From the NCBI GenBank assembly GCA_963576725.1, contig OY755251.1:40436192-40500191 (forward strand): a stretch of DNA of 64,000 nucleotides, given 5' to 3'. This document shows, in pieces, positions 12,010-22,440 of the stretch. Under the pieces are notes generated by a model. It was not told where the DNA came from and did no database searches. It saw only the letters and a list, made by a program, of their open reading frames with translations. The first letter of the stretch is position 1. Every line of letters begins with the position of its first letter. A program made the translations under genes and the position numbers. The DNA is from Azorinus chamasolen. Taxonomy: Eukaryota; Mollusca; Bivalvia; Cardiida; Solecurtidae.

Positions 12010-12168
12010 TATAGAAATGTTATTCAAGCTACATCATGCGGTGTTTACATTTCACAACTAACCCCTTTTGTACTGGTCTCTGCCGCTATTAATGATTTCA
12101 ATATTCGTTTTAATTACGGAAATAATCTTAGAAAGGGGTACAGGCATGAGAAATGTTGTAAAAGTAAC
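12010..12168 (+). mobile_element. family-R RT C-terminal fragment
   Basis: The plus frame reads ATSCGVYISQLTPF, then INDFNIR, then LRKGYRHEK. This matches the ATSYGVYISQLIRFA / VDDFNxRN / LLKQGYRYHKLR blocks of the other family-R copies. It is cut off on the right by inverted family-R tail sequence. Confidence 0.7.
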
Positions 12169-12169
12169 G

Positions 12170-12720
12170 GTTTGAGCCATACAGGAAACAACACGTATAA
12201 AAGCGGAAAACTCCTACAGGGAGCGCCACTAATAAACGGACATGGCACCAAAACATCATCAAACATAAAACAGTACTCGAACAAGACAACTCGTGACGAA
12301 ACGCAATCAATTATATAAAACATGTACGATATAAACAATAAAGTGTACCATAGGGTGAACGCAGGAGACCCGCTTTGGTACAGCCAGTTGGAATAAGCTA
12401 ACCAGGTTTGTGCCTGCGCAACCTCACGCTCATCACACTTTCAACTAAATTACAAATATGAGTCATGCAGAAAACACCACATACAGAACAAACAACCACC
12501 CGAACAGCAACGCAAGAAAGTCAAACTGTAAAATCCCCCCTCCAGAGCAGTTGACTCCAAACAGTAACACTGCACCACGACAAAAATGAAGAGCAGTAAT
12601 TGCACAAGTCTATCAAACTACTTGCAGAGAAAAGGAGACACAATGATGCATAACAAACAAACACTGAGATGGAAGATAGAAGTACTGGAAGGGTAAGGGC
12701 AAAAGGTCACTTGTGTCTTA
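12170..12720 (-). mobile_element. two family-R 3' tails in inverse orientation
   Basis: The first part (about 12170-12440) resembles the tail at 49570-49860, with CAGGGAGCGCCAC and GGTTTGTGCC-GCGCAACCTC. The second (about 12450-12715) has ATGAGTCATGCAGAAAACACCACATACAGAAC and an eroded GGAAG-TAGAAGTAC. Both are 5'-truncated copies opposite to the RT fragments on either side. Confidence 0.6.
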
Positions 12721-12734
12721 ATTGTTATTGTTAG

Positions 12735-14010
12735 TGATTTTAATAAAACGTCTCGGTATTTAGACGATATTTTGAATTTGGATAATCCTTATTTTGAACA
12801 AATGGTTTCTTCTATTTGACCAAAAGAACTTACTTTAAACAAAGCGAATCGATCCGACATTCAGGCTTCCTTTTTAGATTTGAATCTTTCCATCACCATG
12901 ATGAAGTTTCGTCTAAAATATACGATAAAAGGGAAGATTTCGATTTCAAAATTGTGAATTATCCTTCTCTAGATGGAGATGTACCCCAGTCTACATCTTA
13001 TGGGATTCACATTTCTCAACTTATTCGCTTTGCCCGAGCATGTTCTTTGCTAGAATATTTTAAAAGTCGTAATTTAGTTATAACTCATAAATGTCTTAAG
13101 CAAGGCTACAGATATCATAAAATTCGGAAAGCTTTTTTACCCCTCATTAGTAAATATAACTGCAATTTAAGGACGTTACTGCAACAAGGTATTTCTCACC
13201 AAGATTTCTATGGTGATGTTATTTACAAACTTGGGAAATTCGGGGTCATATCCATTTTTACGATTTGTTTATTAAACGCATTAAAACTTTTAGGACGAAA
13301 GGTTATGACCCTATTATATTGCAACATACTGCATATTTGGTTATCGACCCCTTTACAGTCGGTCGCTACACTTCCCTCTTTGCTTACACGATGACAGGCC
13401 GAGTGTAGTACTCTATGGTGTTATACTCTTAAACCCAGAAACGGGATGAGCTTACCAGACTCATGTATTACCTTTTCTCTGTCGTGCCCTTAACGGCTGC
13501 CCTGCAGTTGCTCTGTCTTCAGCAAAGTCCTGGAGTACATATTTGACGGACTTTCACAGCAGTTGTTATACTATTTTTTACATATTGTATTGTGAATACT
13601 GTCTTCTATGTTGTGTGGAAGTCCAGCGGGGATACTTTTATTTACAATGTTTGTTTAGCTAGGGTGACTTTGAGATAAGTGTGAGGTTAGAACGTTCGTA
13701 AACCGGTTTGAACCCCCAGTGGTGATTTTGCTACTGACCATGCCAAGGCGGTTCTCTCTTTGTCATCCTTACTTTTGTTTGTCTTGTGTCTTTGTGCTTG
13801 TGTTTGTGTGTTTGTGACATGCTGTCTATCGATGTGTTGGTGGTGGTTGTGTCTTGTATGTGGCTTTCTCCTGTATGTTTGTGAATGTGTATAAATTGTT
13901 GTGTAAATTGCTTTCTGTCGGTGGTTTGGTGATGTGGCGTTTTGTGTGTGGTTTTTCCTGCTTGACTTTTCTACTTTTTCATTAAACCGATTAAGCCCCA
14001 ACCTCACACT
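12735..14010 (+). mobile_element. family-R RT element: RT palm, C-terminal domain and 3' tail
   Basis: This copy retains the catalytic RT box: RYLDDILNLDNPYFEQMV near 12752-12805, then one in-frame TGA, PKELTLNKANRSDIQASFLD and LNLSI. After a frameshift near 12900 come SSKIYDKREDFDFKIVNYP, LDGDVPQSTSYGIHISQ, LIRFARACS and QGYRYHKIRKAF, running to about 13330. RT copies DNA from element RNA. The GIxMGTxCAP motif of this family lies upstream and is missing here. From 13330 to 14010 is the 3' region, ending in the GT-rich tail with ACTGACCATGCCAAGGCGG. Stops and frameshifts make it non-functional. I do not know the formal family name; the palm resembles Penelope-like and related unclassified RTs common in aquatic invertebrates. 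Confidence 0.75.
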
Positions 14011-14385
14011 TATACTAAAAGATAAACAGTTTAAATAAAGATAGCCGCTGCCAGACTATTGTACAACTGCCGCGATGGCAACTAAAGGGGTACGCTGTAT
14101 GTAAATCGAAAGCACATTTAAGTGAAACAACCTGAATCCACAACCTGAATCCACGGATTGCTAGTGTACTCAGTGATTGGTCTACAATCAGAGTAACTCT
14201 TACAAAGTAACAGTGCGTACAGTAACAAGATCATCCTTCCGTTTCCGTGTTTAGAAGGCGTCTTAATAGAGTATTAAGACTTTGCTGTTGGTGTTCATAA
14301 AAAGAGAACAGCGTGATTGTCAACTGTAAAATGTTCAACAACTTGACATGCAGTAATGTGTTGTAGCATTGTATCATATCTGTTT

Positions 14386-14870
14386 TAGCTCATCTGGCAC
14401 AAAGTGCCAAGGTTAGCTAATGGGATAATCCTGCGTCCGTCTTCCGTCGTCGTTATTGTTGTTATTAGTTGTTAGTCGTTAGTCGTGTGTCGTCAACAAT
14501 TTACTTAAACATCATCCTCTCTGAAACTACTTAAAGGAAATTGGCAATAATTGGTCAGGATATTCCTTAGATTGCACTCTTTCAAAAATGTTCAAATACC
14601 TCAATTCCATGGAGAATTCTGGTTGCCACTCTTCTGAAAAAACACTGGTCATATTTTGAAAATATTTGGCAGGAATAGTCCTTAATGGCACCTCTATCAG
14701 GAAACATGTTTTTTTCTAGGGAAAGGGATTAGTTGTCCTTATATGTCTATATAGATAACTTACAAATCTTCTACACAACCATACTTCAAATTTCAACAAT
14801 CTTGGCAGGAACAGTCCTGAGGTGACCTTCTACCATGTTGATATCACAAAACACATGACCGCCACGGGCG
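14386..14870 (-). mobile_element. Helentron-like non-autonomous element (HINE-like), truncated
   Basis: The left edge TTTTAGCTCATCTGGCAC-AAA-GTGCC is the inverse of the 3' end seen at 22440 and 28701: a small hairpin, then GGTGAGCTAAAA. GTCCGTCTTCCGTCGTCG follows, inverse to the GACGACGGACGAC word at the other ends. The far end is not defined. Confidence 0.6.
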
Positions 14871-14947
14871 GAGATTGCACTTATACTTGCCACTACATGT
14901 GGGTCGGTTTGAGGCCTTTGATTGGCAGGTGATAAGCCCCGCCCCCT

Positions 14948-15166
14948 GTGACGTCACCGCGTCCCCCCGTCATCACGCGACGATGGTTCATCACGCGAGT
15001 CGTTGCGTGAGTCAACACGTGAGTCATCCCTCCCACGTAGGATCCAGCCACTCCTAGCCCTCCCATCCCAAAAACGATTGAGTCAGCGGTTACGACTCAT
15101 CACGCGGCACCGAGTCATCGGAGTCACGCGGCACGTGAATCATCGGGGTCACGCGGTCCTGAGTCA
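14948..15166 (+). promoter_or_regulatory. cluster of CRE, AP-1-like and E-box motifs in the outer TIR
   Basis: GTGACGTCAC (CRE) lies at 14948, TGAGTCA at 15008, 15020, 15079 and 15160, and CACGTG at 15016, set in a C/G-rich stretch of CATCACGCG repeats. Most sites are also present in the inverted copy at 37.9-38.1 kb. Motif identity is direct; a regulatory role is inference. Confidence 0.45.
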
Positions 15167-16466
15167 CAAAAACTTTCCATAACACGTCATAAAACCTATC
15201 CCTACATTTATACGCTACTTAAAACAATCGACGTTAGAACCAATCATAGAGCGCCACCTACGTCATTTCATCACGACACCGTGAATCAGACGTTAACTTC
15301 CTCTTGGTAGAGTGGCGCAATCACTCAAACGTGACAAGTCTCCATACCACTCGAGATCGTCGTCTGCTCTATATAAGAAGCTAGTTCCAATAACGTGATT
15401 TTAGTATCTCTAGTGATTTTCTGGATTTTAGGACGTTAGTAAGGAATTCATCATAAGTATTCGTCTCGAAAACTATAATTTTCTTTACCTTAAACACGTA
15501 CTCTAATACAAATTATCCGACGTTCTCTTCCATATAAGCTTAAACGAGACCCTTTATCAGCCCAACCAATAGGTTAAACCTTCCAGCCCAAACCATCTAT
15601 ATTTTTTTCCAGCTATGGGTATATTCTTTAAAAGGGTTCATTTTTACATAAAGGCGGACATCCTTTCTAAAAGGGTGAAGTCAATACGCGTTTATTTATT
15701 CATTCTACGTATATTCCAAATCTTTTTAGCGAAAGACAGTTAAACAGAAAAAAAGATATTCAGGAGAATCATACTAGGATACTGTACACTCACGAGTTAA
15801 AGTAGGATGTTCACTTACTGTACCAAATACGGTATTGTACCATAAACTAAGGTATAAGAATAATCGTTTTAAACCGTTTGGATTTTTAGCCTTACTCCGA
15901 TAAATTGTAGCCAAATTCGTTAAAATGAAGCGTAACCAAACCTTATCTTAAACTCTAAATGAGTTAAATCCTGCGTATCTAAATATCGTTTTAGACCTTT
16001 TTATTAAACCCACACGTTCTCCTTACCTTTCGCAGCCAGAAGGCAAACGTTTAAAACCCTATAATAGTCTATTCTTCTAGCACAAGCTACGTTTTGAAAT
16101 AGGCCTACAAATCTGATACAGATCGGAGAATGGCTCCGTCGTAAGGTAGTTGGAAAACGGTTTGGATCCTGATCAGGCTTGCTATGCTTTTTTACCAGCG
16201 TTCCTTTTATGTGCATTTGTTACCCCTATCCGTAAGCTAAGGGTTCGCCTTTTTGAGTACCTTTCTCTTCAAACGGGAAAGACGCTCTTCAAAACTCTCG
16301 ATAACCCCCGATGAACCCGTTCCGCGTAAGTAGACTAGCCCACCATGCCAACGGATCAGTCTACTGCTAAGGACAAAAATATCCCGTTTCTAATTCTCAT
16401 ATTTACATACATAAATTTGTGCGGACAACAGCCTAAACCCCGTTCAAAATCTACATTAAAATGTTT
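14996..16466 (+). repeat. left terminal inverted repeat
   Basis: The outer part (14996-15643) pairs with 37450-38092 and the inner part (15644-16466) with 19267-20080, both about 90-93 percent by eye. The inner limit is blurred by a SINE inserted at 16470. Several open frames on both strands of both arms are mirror images and not convincing genes. Confidence 0.85.
15366..15385 (+). promoter_or_regulatory. TATA box inside the TIR, pointing inward
   Basis: GCTCTATATAAGAAGC lies about 1.5 kb before the ATPase gene and is kept in the inverted right arm (CTTCTTATATAGAGC near 37713), so both arms would fire towards the interior. A promoter call from one motif is tentative. Confidence 0.4.
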
Positions 16467-16784
16467 CTGTGTGAGTGAGTTGGTTTTTGCGTCCGACCAA
16501 CAGTATTTCAGTTATTTGCAGACTGCACCCGCATGAGACAAGTTATAGTGCTGTCTCACTGGAATACCCCTGCCACAGGCACATGGCAAAGTCGCTCCAC
16601 CCAGTCACATTATCCTGACACAGGGCTGACGAGTGCTAGAACTACACCTTTAATTTAGCACGTAGACAAGGGAGCCAACTGTTAATGCCTTTTGGTCTGT
16701 CGTGGCCGGGTGTCAAACCCACGACCTTTCGTACAGCAGGCGGACGCTCTACCACTGAGTCACGCGTCAGGTCCGATGTTTCTG
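16461..16784 (-). mobile_element. tRNA-derived SINE with 9-bp target duplication
   Basis: The body runs 16470-16775. ATGTTTCTG is duplicated at 16461-16469 and 16776-16784. Reading the minus strand, the head has an A box (TGACTCAGTGGTAGAGCG) and a B box (GGGTTTGACACCC). The body contains the conserved stretch GGATAATGTGACTGGGTGG and CAGTGAGACAGCACTATA known from bivalve SINEs. The 3' end TGAGTGA lies at the inner edge of the viral-like TIR. Confidence 0.85.
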
Positions 16785-16895
16785 GAATACACACTCTCGC
16801 CTACGGTCATAAAAATACTAACAAATGAAAGTTTATAAGAGAGGGATTACACCCAATATCATTCATTTCCGAAAAAGTACACTGAACGGAAAACA

Positions 16896-17030
16896 TGTAC
16901 CGATGGAATCTATGTCTGAACACTTACGCCTGACTTGACGAGACATATACGGAACAAACATGATGTCGCGCAGCAGAAGCAGCAGCAACAGCAGCAGCAG
17001 CAGCAGCAACAACAGCAGCAGCAGCAACAG

Positions 17031-17065
<35 letters not shown>

Positions 17066-17087
17066 GCAACAACATCAGAAACAGCAG

Positions 17088-17125
<38 letters not shown>

Positions 17126-18020
17126 ACACCTCCAGCATCAGCAACAACAGCAGTAGCAATACCAGCAGCAATATTAGCAGCAGCAGTCCCAGCAGCAGCA
17201 ACAACAACAGCAGCAGCAGCAACACGTTCAGCAGCAACAACAACAACAACCGTTTACCTTTCAACACATGTTTACTTGCATCGTCAGCGGTCCAACCTCC
17301 TGCTGCAAAACTTATTTTCTGTCCCAACTGCTACAAAATCGGGACAAGATATAACCCACACCTCAACGTATCATCTGGTTATACAAACGATGGCAGCCTT
17401 TGTACGACGTCATACGGAGAACAGTTTGTCCTAAAGTGGAGTTTATACGAGGCGTTCCTTTAAACCTAGACAGTGACTACTTGCTAGACCCACGCCTGAA
17501 CAACGTCATCGTTTTGGACGACATGGCTACCGAAGCGGCCAAAGACCCGAGAGTCACGGACCTGTTCACCGAAGGCAGTCACCACAGAAATTTATCCGTC
17601 ATCGCTCTCAATCAGAACCTTTACTATACTAAGGACCCAACTCAGAGAAGAAACTGCCATTACCTAGTGCTATTTAACAATCCCGTAGACAGGCAACAAG
17701 TCATGAATCTGGCGAGGCAAATGTACCCGGGTAACTCTCGACATCTGTTACGTCATTTCGAAGAAGTCGTCGGACAGCCGTACGGTTACTTGTTGATCGA
17801 TTTGAAACCGAACACGCGAGAATGCTCGCGTATGCGAGCCAATGTACTGGAATATATAAGAGAGACGACCCAAGCTAAGGTCCAAAAAACGGAATCCAGC
17901 GACCCGTCGAAAGTTAACTGCCAGCCCGTACATACTAGTCAATTATTGGCGACGATTGCGGATCGATTCTATCGATTATATGTCACTTGCGAGCGCACGT
18001 CGAAACGTGGTGTCCGATGA
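16896..18020 (+). pseudogene. FtsK/HerA-type (A32-like) DNA-packaging ATPase, decayed
   Basis: One reading frame runs from about 16896 to the TGA at 18018-18020. It opens with a possible C2H2 finger remnant (a Cys near 16896, RHIRNKHD at 16941), then a glutamine tract to about 17240, then the ATPase. FTCIVSGPTSCCKTYF at about 17270-17318 stands where the Walker A P-loop is expected, with Cys (TGC, 17304) at the final glycine. NNVIVLDDM at 17496-17525 is the Walker B box. TEGSHHRNLSVIALNQNLYY and HYLVLFNNPVDRQQV follow, the latter with the sensor-like Asn/Gln typical of viral packaging ATPases. Stops interrupt the frame at 16917, 17154, 17175 and 17352; from 17355 to 18020 it is open. Such enzymes pump DNA into capsids in polinton/adintovirus-like and NCLDV-type viruses. 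The decay means this copy is inactive. Cellular recombination ATPases are less likely given the TIR context. Confidence 0.7.
16974..17245 (+). repeat. CAG/CAA trinucleotide tract (polyglutamine in the ATPase frame)
   Basis: About 270 bp of mixed CAG and CAA with rare GTT, CAC and TCC codons. In the ATPase frame it reads glutamine; the other frames give serine/asparagine on plus and leucine on minus, which are artefacts. The CAG/CAA mixture is what selection on glutamine would keep, unlike a pure slippage tract. Confidence 0.85.
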
Positions 18021-18307
18021 AAAAAGAAGGTACCGCAGTTTATGACGACAGTAACAGCGATACGGACGATGAAAGGAATTTGGATGAAGACATCGTGGAA
18101 TCCGACGATACCGAGGACGAAATCCTCGGTGAAGGATTAGAAAGAGACGCTGATGGGGAAGACGAAACAGATTCCTTTCAACGGTTCTCAGAGTCGGAAA
18201 AGTGGACGAGGCATTTTCGAAAAATGGCTGAAGGAAAAGTACGACCGAATCACAAAGGTCACTATATCGTGGAAGACCCCCCAAACCGGTTACGGTGGAG
18301 GGAATGA
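18017..18307 (+). CDS. acidic 96-residue protein of the virus-like element
   Basis: The ATG at 18017 overlaps the ATPase stop as ATGA, which fixes this start. Residues 8-60 are very rich in Asp, Glu and Ser (YDDSNSDTDDERNLDEDIVE and more). The end is basic and aromatic (EKWTRHFRKM, RPNHKGHY, PPNRLRWRE). No domain was recognised. An acidic tail after a packaging ATPase could be a separate small virion or DNA-binding partner, but that is a guess. Its second half overlaps another frame (18153-18362), and a frameshift between the two cannot be excluded. Confidence 0.5.
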   Translation: MKKEGTAVYDDSNSDTDDERNLDEDIVESDDTEDEILGEGLERDADGEDETDSFQRFSESEKWTRHFRKMAEGKVRPNHKGHYIVEDPPNRLRWRE

Positions 18308-18362
18308 TGGAGGTCAACGGGTCATCCCCTGGGTAACGCCCATTGCCCAAGATATAGAATGA
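18153..18362 (+). CDS. basic 69-residue overlapping ORF of the virus-like element
   Basis: Starts at the ATG at 18153 inside the acidic ORF, in another frame. The segment FEKWLKEKYDRITKV looks like an amphipathic helix and the C-terminal part is Gly/Pro-rich (GYGGGNDGGQRVIPW). Its stop at 18360 overlaps the next start as ATGA. It may be the true continuation of the acidic protein after a frameshift near 18210-18225. No family recognised. Confidence 0.35.
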   Translation: MGKTKQIPFNGSQSRKSGRGIFEKWLKEKYDRITKVTISWKTPQTGYGGGNDGGQRVIPWVTPIAQDIE

Positions 18363-18514
18363 CCAGATCGTTAGTCAAAGGTCAGAGAAAGATGATGACT
18401 TCAGCCCCTAATCATATAAGAATCGTTAAGAAGAGATCAGCCCCAACAGTACCCCAACATGACTTTTCGATGAGGCCTCCGGGAATTCCGGCGTACGGGC
18501 GTTATAAAAAGTAA
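18359..18514 (+). CDS. small basic 51-residue protein of the virus-like element
   Basis: The ATG at 18359 shares ATGA with the preceding stop, and the TAA is at 18512. It begins MTRSLVKGQRKMM and ends with a Pro/Gly/Tyr-rich tail, SMRPPGIPAYGRYKK. Net charge is strongly positive with no acidic cluster, compatible with a DNA-condensing or minor virion protein, but no homologue is recognised. The ATGA links to its neighbours are the main argument that it is real. Confidence 0.4.
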   Translation: MTRSLVKGQRKMMTSAPNHIRIVKKRSAPTVPQHDFSMRPPGIPAYGRYKK

Positions 18515-18519
18515 ACTGT

Positions 18520-19260
18520 ACACCGGCAATAACTGCGTTTTGAAGACCTTGAGAAATCTTAAGCCGCCATGTTCACGGACATGTGAGGATTGGATATAAT
18601 AGGCGGTGGTGAGAATAAGAGACCTTTCCGAGGGACAGGAACGGGAAAGACACGTTGGATGACACTGACGACATTTTAAAAGTTTGTTTCCTAAAAAGCA
18701 TTTCCTAGAACTGTAAAAACTGAAACATGTTGACGTTGCGGCTATTGTCGGCGACTTTGTGTTTAGAAATAGAACGTTGGTGCCGATATATAAAGTTCAG
18801 AAGAGACTACAGAGAAGCTTCCAAACGTTTAATCCTTATACTAGAAAGTTACGTAGAAGAACGCTCTCAATGAAGTATTGCCGTTGAAGTTGTCATTTTG
18901 ACCTATGCGAAAGAATGAAATAAAATTGTATGATTGTAAAATGAAATGTTGTTTTCGTTTACCTCTCATTATGTTTCCCTATAGATATTTCCTTTTCTAT
19001 CTGTCTCTGTCTGTCTGTATGTCTGTCTCTCTCTGTGTGTGTCTCTCTCTGTCTCTATCTGTCTCTGTCTCTCCCTCTCTGTATGTCTGTCTGTCTGTCT
19101 CTCTCTGTCTCTCTCTCTGTCTCTCTCTCTCTCTCTGGGTGAAAATATCAAAACGGTATATTTATAGATATAGTATTTGTATTTACATCTTTTAAGTAAT
19201 ACCTCGCTCGTTACCGTTCTATTACTAAACGAAATAGAATTTGGAATATCCGCGGCGAAT
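18520..19260. other. 3' part of the element interior, non-coding, with CT/TCTG microsatellite
   Basis: No family motif between the last small ORF and the right TIR. The segment 18995-19135 is an imperfect CT and TCTG repeat. Confidence 0.5.
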
Positions 19261-19266
19261 GGATAA

Positions 19267-20080
19267 AAACATATTTTAATGTAGATTTTGAACGGGGTTT
19301 AGGCTGTTGTCCGCACAAATTTATGTATGTAAATATGAGAATTAGAAACGGGATATTTTTGTCCTTAGCAGTAGACTGATCCGATGGCGCGGTGGGCTAG
19401 TCTACTTACGCGGAACGGGTTCATCGGGGGGTTATCCAGAGTTTTGAAGAGCGTCTTTCCCGTTTGAAGAGAAAGGTACTCGAAAAGGCGAACCCTTAGC
19501 TTACGGATAGGGGTAACAAATGCACATAAAAGAAACTCTCGTTAAAAGGCATAGCAAGCCTGATCAGGATCCAAACCGTTTTCCAACCACCTTACGACGG
19601 AGCCATTCTCCGATCTGTATCAGATTTGTAGACCGATTTCAAAACGTACCTTGTGCTAGAAGAATAGACAGTTATAGGGTTTTAAAAGTTTGCCTTCTGA
19701 CCGCGAAAGGTGTGGGTTTAATAAAAAGGTCTAAAACGATATTTAGATACGCATGATTTAACTCATTTAGAGAATAAGATAAGGTTTGGCTACCCTTCAT
19801 TTTAACGAATTTGGCTACAATTTATCGGAGTAAGGTTAAAAATCCAAACGGTTTAAAACGATTATTCTTATACCTTAGTTTATGGTACAATACCGTATTT
19901 GGTACAGTAAGTGAACATCCTACTTTAACTCGTGAGTGTACAGTATCCTAGTATGATTCCCCTGAATATCTTATTTCTGTTTAACTGTCTTTCGCTAAAC
20001 AGATTTGGAATATACGTAGAATGAATAAATAAACGCGTATTGACTTCACTCTTTTAGAAAGGATGTCCGCCTTTATGTAA
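19267..20080 (-). repeat. right terminal inverted repeat, inner half
   Basis: Reverse complement of 15644-16466 at roughly 90 percent or better. It stops abruptly at TTTATGTAA (20080), where the left arm continues. The missing outer half is found at 37450. Confidence 0.85.
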
Positions 20081-20211
20081 TCAAAGTACTGAAAGTACTG
20101 AGGATTGGGTCAACATAGATCAAATTAAATATTTGGTTTGGGTGCTAAATGCAGCTTTGAACAACTGGACAGAAACTGCAGAATATTTTCTATATTATAC
20201 CATAAGCAAAC

Positions 20212-20278
20212 AGAGCAGACTATGATCAGACGGCTCCTGCAGGAGCTGTCAGGTCTGGGTCTACACTGTTTGCAATAG
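20212..20278. repeat. dispersed palindrome, GATCAGACG family
   Basis: GACTATGATCAGACGGCTCC-TGCAGGAGC and flanks GGTCTACACTGTTTGCA match the unit at 11290. Confidence 0.75.
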
Positions 20279-20279
20279 G

Positions 20280-21230
20280 CATAGATAGGCATATTTATGG
20301 TCGAAGAAAGGGTTAAAGATGCAGCTTCATGGGATGCAGAAGTACAACAGCAACCAAGTCTTCATCTCTACTAGTTTAAGCTAAATATAGCCAAATTTAG
20401 ATTTATGGAGAAAATATTTTTGACCTTGACTATACTACTGAATATTTATGGCCAAAACAGTTATAATGAAATATGGAAGGTGAAACTTAGCCATTTTAGA
20501 AACTAAATAAACGTCTGATCTGGATCTACTAGGTTTGCCAGTGCATGAAAGGGCGTTTATATGTGGGCATGGGTTAATCCACCCAGCTTTATGAGATGCA
20601 TGAGCACGTAAAATATTAAGTATTTGATCTCTACTGGTTCAAAATGAAAAGCCAATGTTACGGCTGCAGTTAAAGTTACAGGAAAATGACACTCAACCTT
20701 TGACCATGACCAGGTACCACTTAAAAGATGCAATGTTATGAGATGCATATGCTTGCTGAATGCCAATTATAAAGTCTCTATTTGTACCAAAGTCAAAAGT
20801 AATTGCCAACATCAAATTTAGGAGAAAATTACCTTTGACACATAACTGGTCTAAACATCTAATCAGGGTCTGCTATGTTTGCATATGGAACTACAATGGA
20901 TCAGACTCTACTGGTTTACCAATACCAAACAATCCTGTGTATATGTGTCATTATTACTAAATCAGCTAATAAATATTCATGTCATTATTTCAAACATGAA
21001 TTTTCAACAGGGAGATTATTAATATTAATTTCATGGTTAGCTGTAAACATAAGTGACTATGACTGATACAGGTGGTATATTAAACTACTTAAATGTGACA
21101 TTTAGTTTAGAAAAATATAAAGTTAAGCGGATGCTTCCCATACTAGCAAAGTTAAAAGAAATCATTTGACATAATTTTACCAAACTATTTTAGTTTTGTA
21201 GCATTGATTACAAATTTCATGAATATACTT
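20280..21230. other. AT-rich, gene-free sequence
   Basis: Some word repetition (recurrent AGATGCA..ATGAGATGCAT and tail-like CATCTAATCAGGGTCTGCTATG near 20855) but no gene. Confidence 0.4.
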
Positions 21231-21232
21231 TT

Positions 21233-22440
21233 AACAAGAGGGTCATGAGGCCCTGAAGCGCTCACCTGAGATAACCCAAGGGGCGGGGCCTTTTTTTACC
21301 AAAAGAAATCATTTGTACAACCTTGGTAGAGAACCACAAGGCAAAGCAGTATGCCATCAATTAAAGGTCTAAGCCTTATGGTTTCAGAGAAAAATAATAT
21401 TTTATATTTTTCCCATGAAAATCTGATAAGCCCTGAAGTTTCGCCCAGTGGTCAGGGTCGTGTAAGTTGAACATTCTTGGCAGAGGACCACAAGCCACAG
21501 CTACATATTTGTAGAGGACCATTAGATCATGTTACATACCAAACATAAAAGGTCTAGGCCTTACAGTTTTAGTAGATTTTTAAAGATTTTCCAATGAAAA
21601 ACTGATAAGCCCTGGGGCGGGGCCATTTTTGGCCCTGGGGTAATAATATCATTAATCTTTGTTGAGGACCATAAGATCATGCTACATACCGAATATCAAA
21701 GGTCTAGGTCTTACAGTTTCAGAGAAGAAGATTTTTAAAGATTTTCCTATGAAAGACTGATAAGCCCTTGGGTGAGGCCATTTTTGGCCCGAGGATCATA
21801 ATTTCAACAATCTTTGTAGAGGACCATAAGATCATGCTACATACCAAACATCAAAGGTCTAGGCCTTACAGTTTCAGAGAAGAATATTTTTAAAGTTTTT
21901 CCTATGAAAAACTGATAAGCCCTTTGGCGGGGCCATTTTTGGCCCGGCGATCATAATTTGAACAATCTTTGTAGAGGACCATAAGACCATGCTACATACC
22001 AAATATCAAAGGTCTAGGCCTTACAGTTTCAGAGAAGAAGATTTTTAAAGATTTTCCTATGAAAAACTGATACGCCCTTGGGTGAAGACATTTTTGGCCC
22101 GGGGGTCATAATTTGAACAGTCTTTGTAGAGGACCATAAGATCATGCTACATACCAAATATCAAAGGTCTATGCCTAACAGTTTCAGAGAAGAAGATATT
22201 TAAAGATTTTCTATGAAAAAACTGATAAGCCCTTGGGCGGGGCCATTTTTGGTCCGGGGTCATAATGTGAACAACGTTTCGTTCCCCCTAGCCACTGATG
22301 CTTCTGACAAAATTTCGTTATAATCGGGACAGCAGTTTCAGAGGAGATGTCGTTTGGAAATGTGGACGGACGACAGACGCCAGACGACGGACACATCGCT
22401 ATCACAATAGCTCATCCTCAGCCTTCGGCTCAGGTGAGCT
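21233..22440 (+). mobile_element. Helentron-like non-autonomous element (HINE-like)
   Basis: It starts AACAAGAGGGTCATGAGGCC and carries GCTCACCTGAG near the 5' end. It finishes with its inverse, CTCAGGTGAGCT, directly after the hairpin AGCCTTCGGCT. The interior is a tandem array of about six units of about 175 bp (GGACCATAAGATCATGCTAC, AAAGGTCTAGGCCTTACAG, AAACTGATAAGCCC, GGGCCATTTTTGGCCC). No coding capacity. Subterminal inverted repeats, internal tandem repeats and a 3' hairpin are the layout of Helentron-associated elements. Confidence 0.7.

Noticed and set aside
16004..16216. 70-residue frame in the left TIR, with a 78-residue counterpart at 19520-19756
   Set aside because: The two arms are copies, so shared openness is not independent evidence; no motif, and stops differ between arms.
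16863..17327. Leucine-rich frame (minus) and serine/asparagine-rich frame (plus, 16960-17463) across the CAG/CAA tract
   Set aside because: They are the other reading frames of the glutamine tract; only the glutamine frame continues into the ATPase.
18905..19195. Cys/Ser/Leu-rich frame
   Set aside because: Translation of the CT/TCTG microsatellite.
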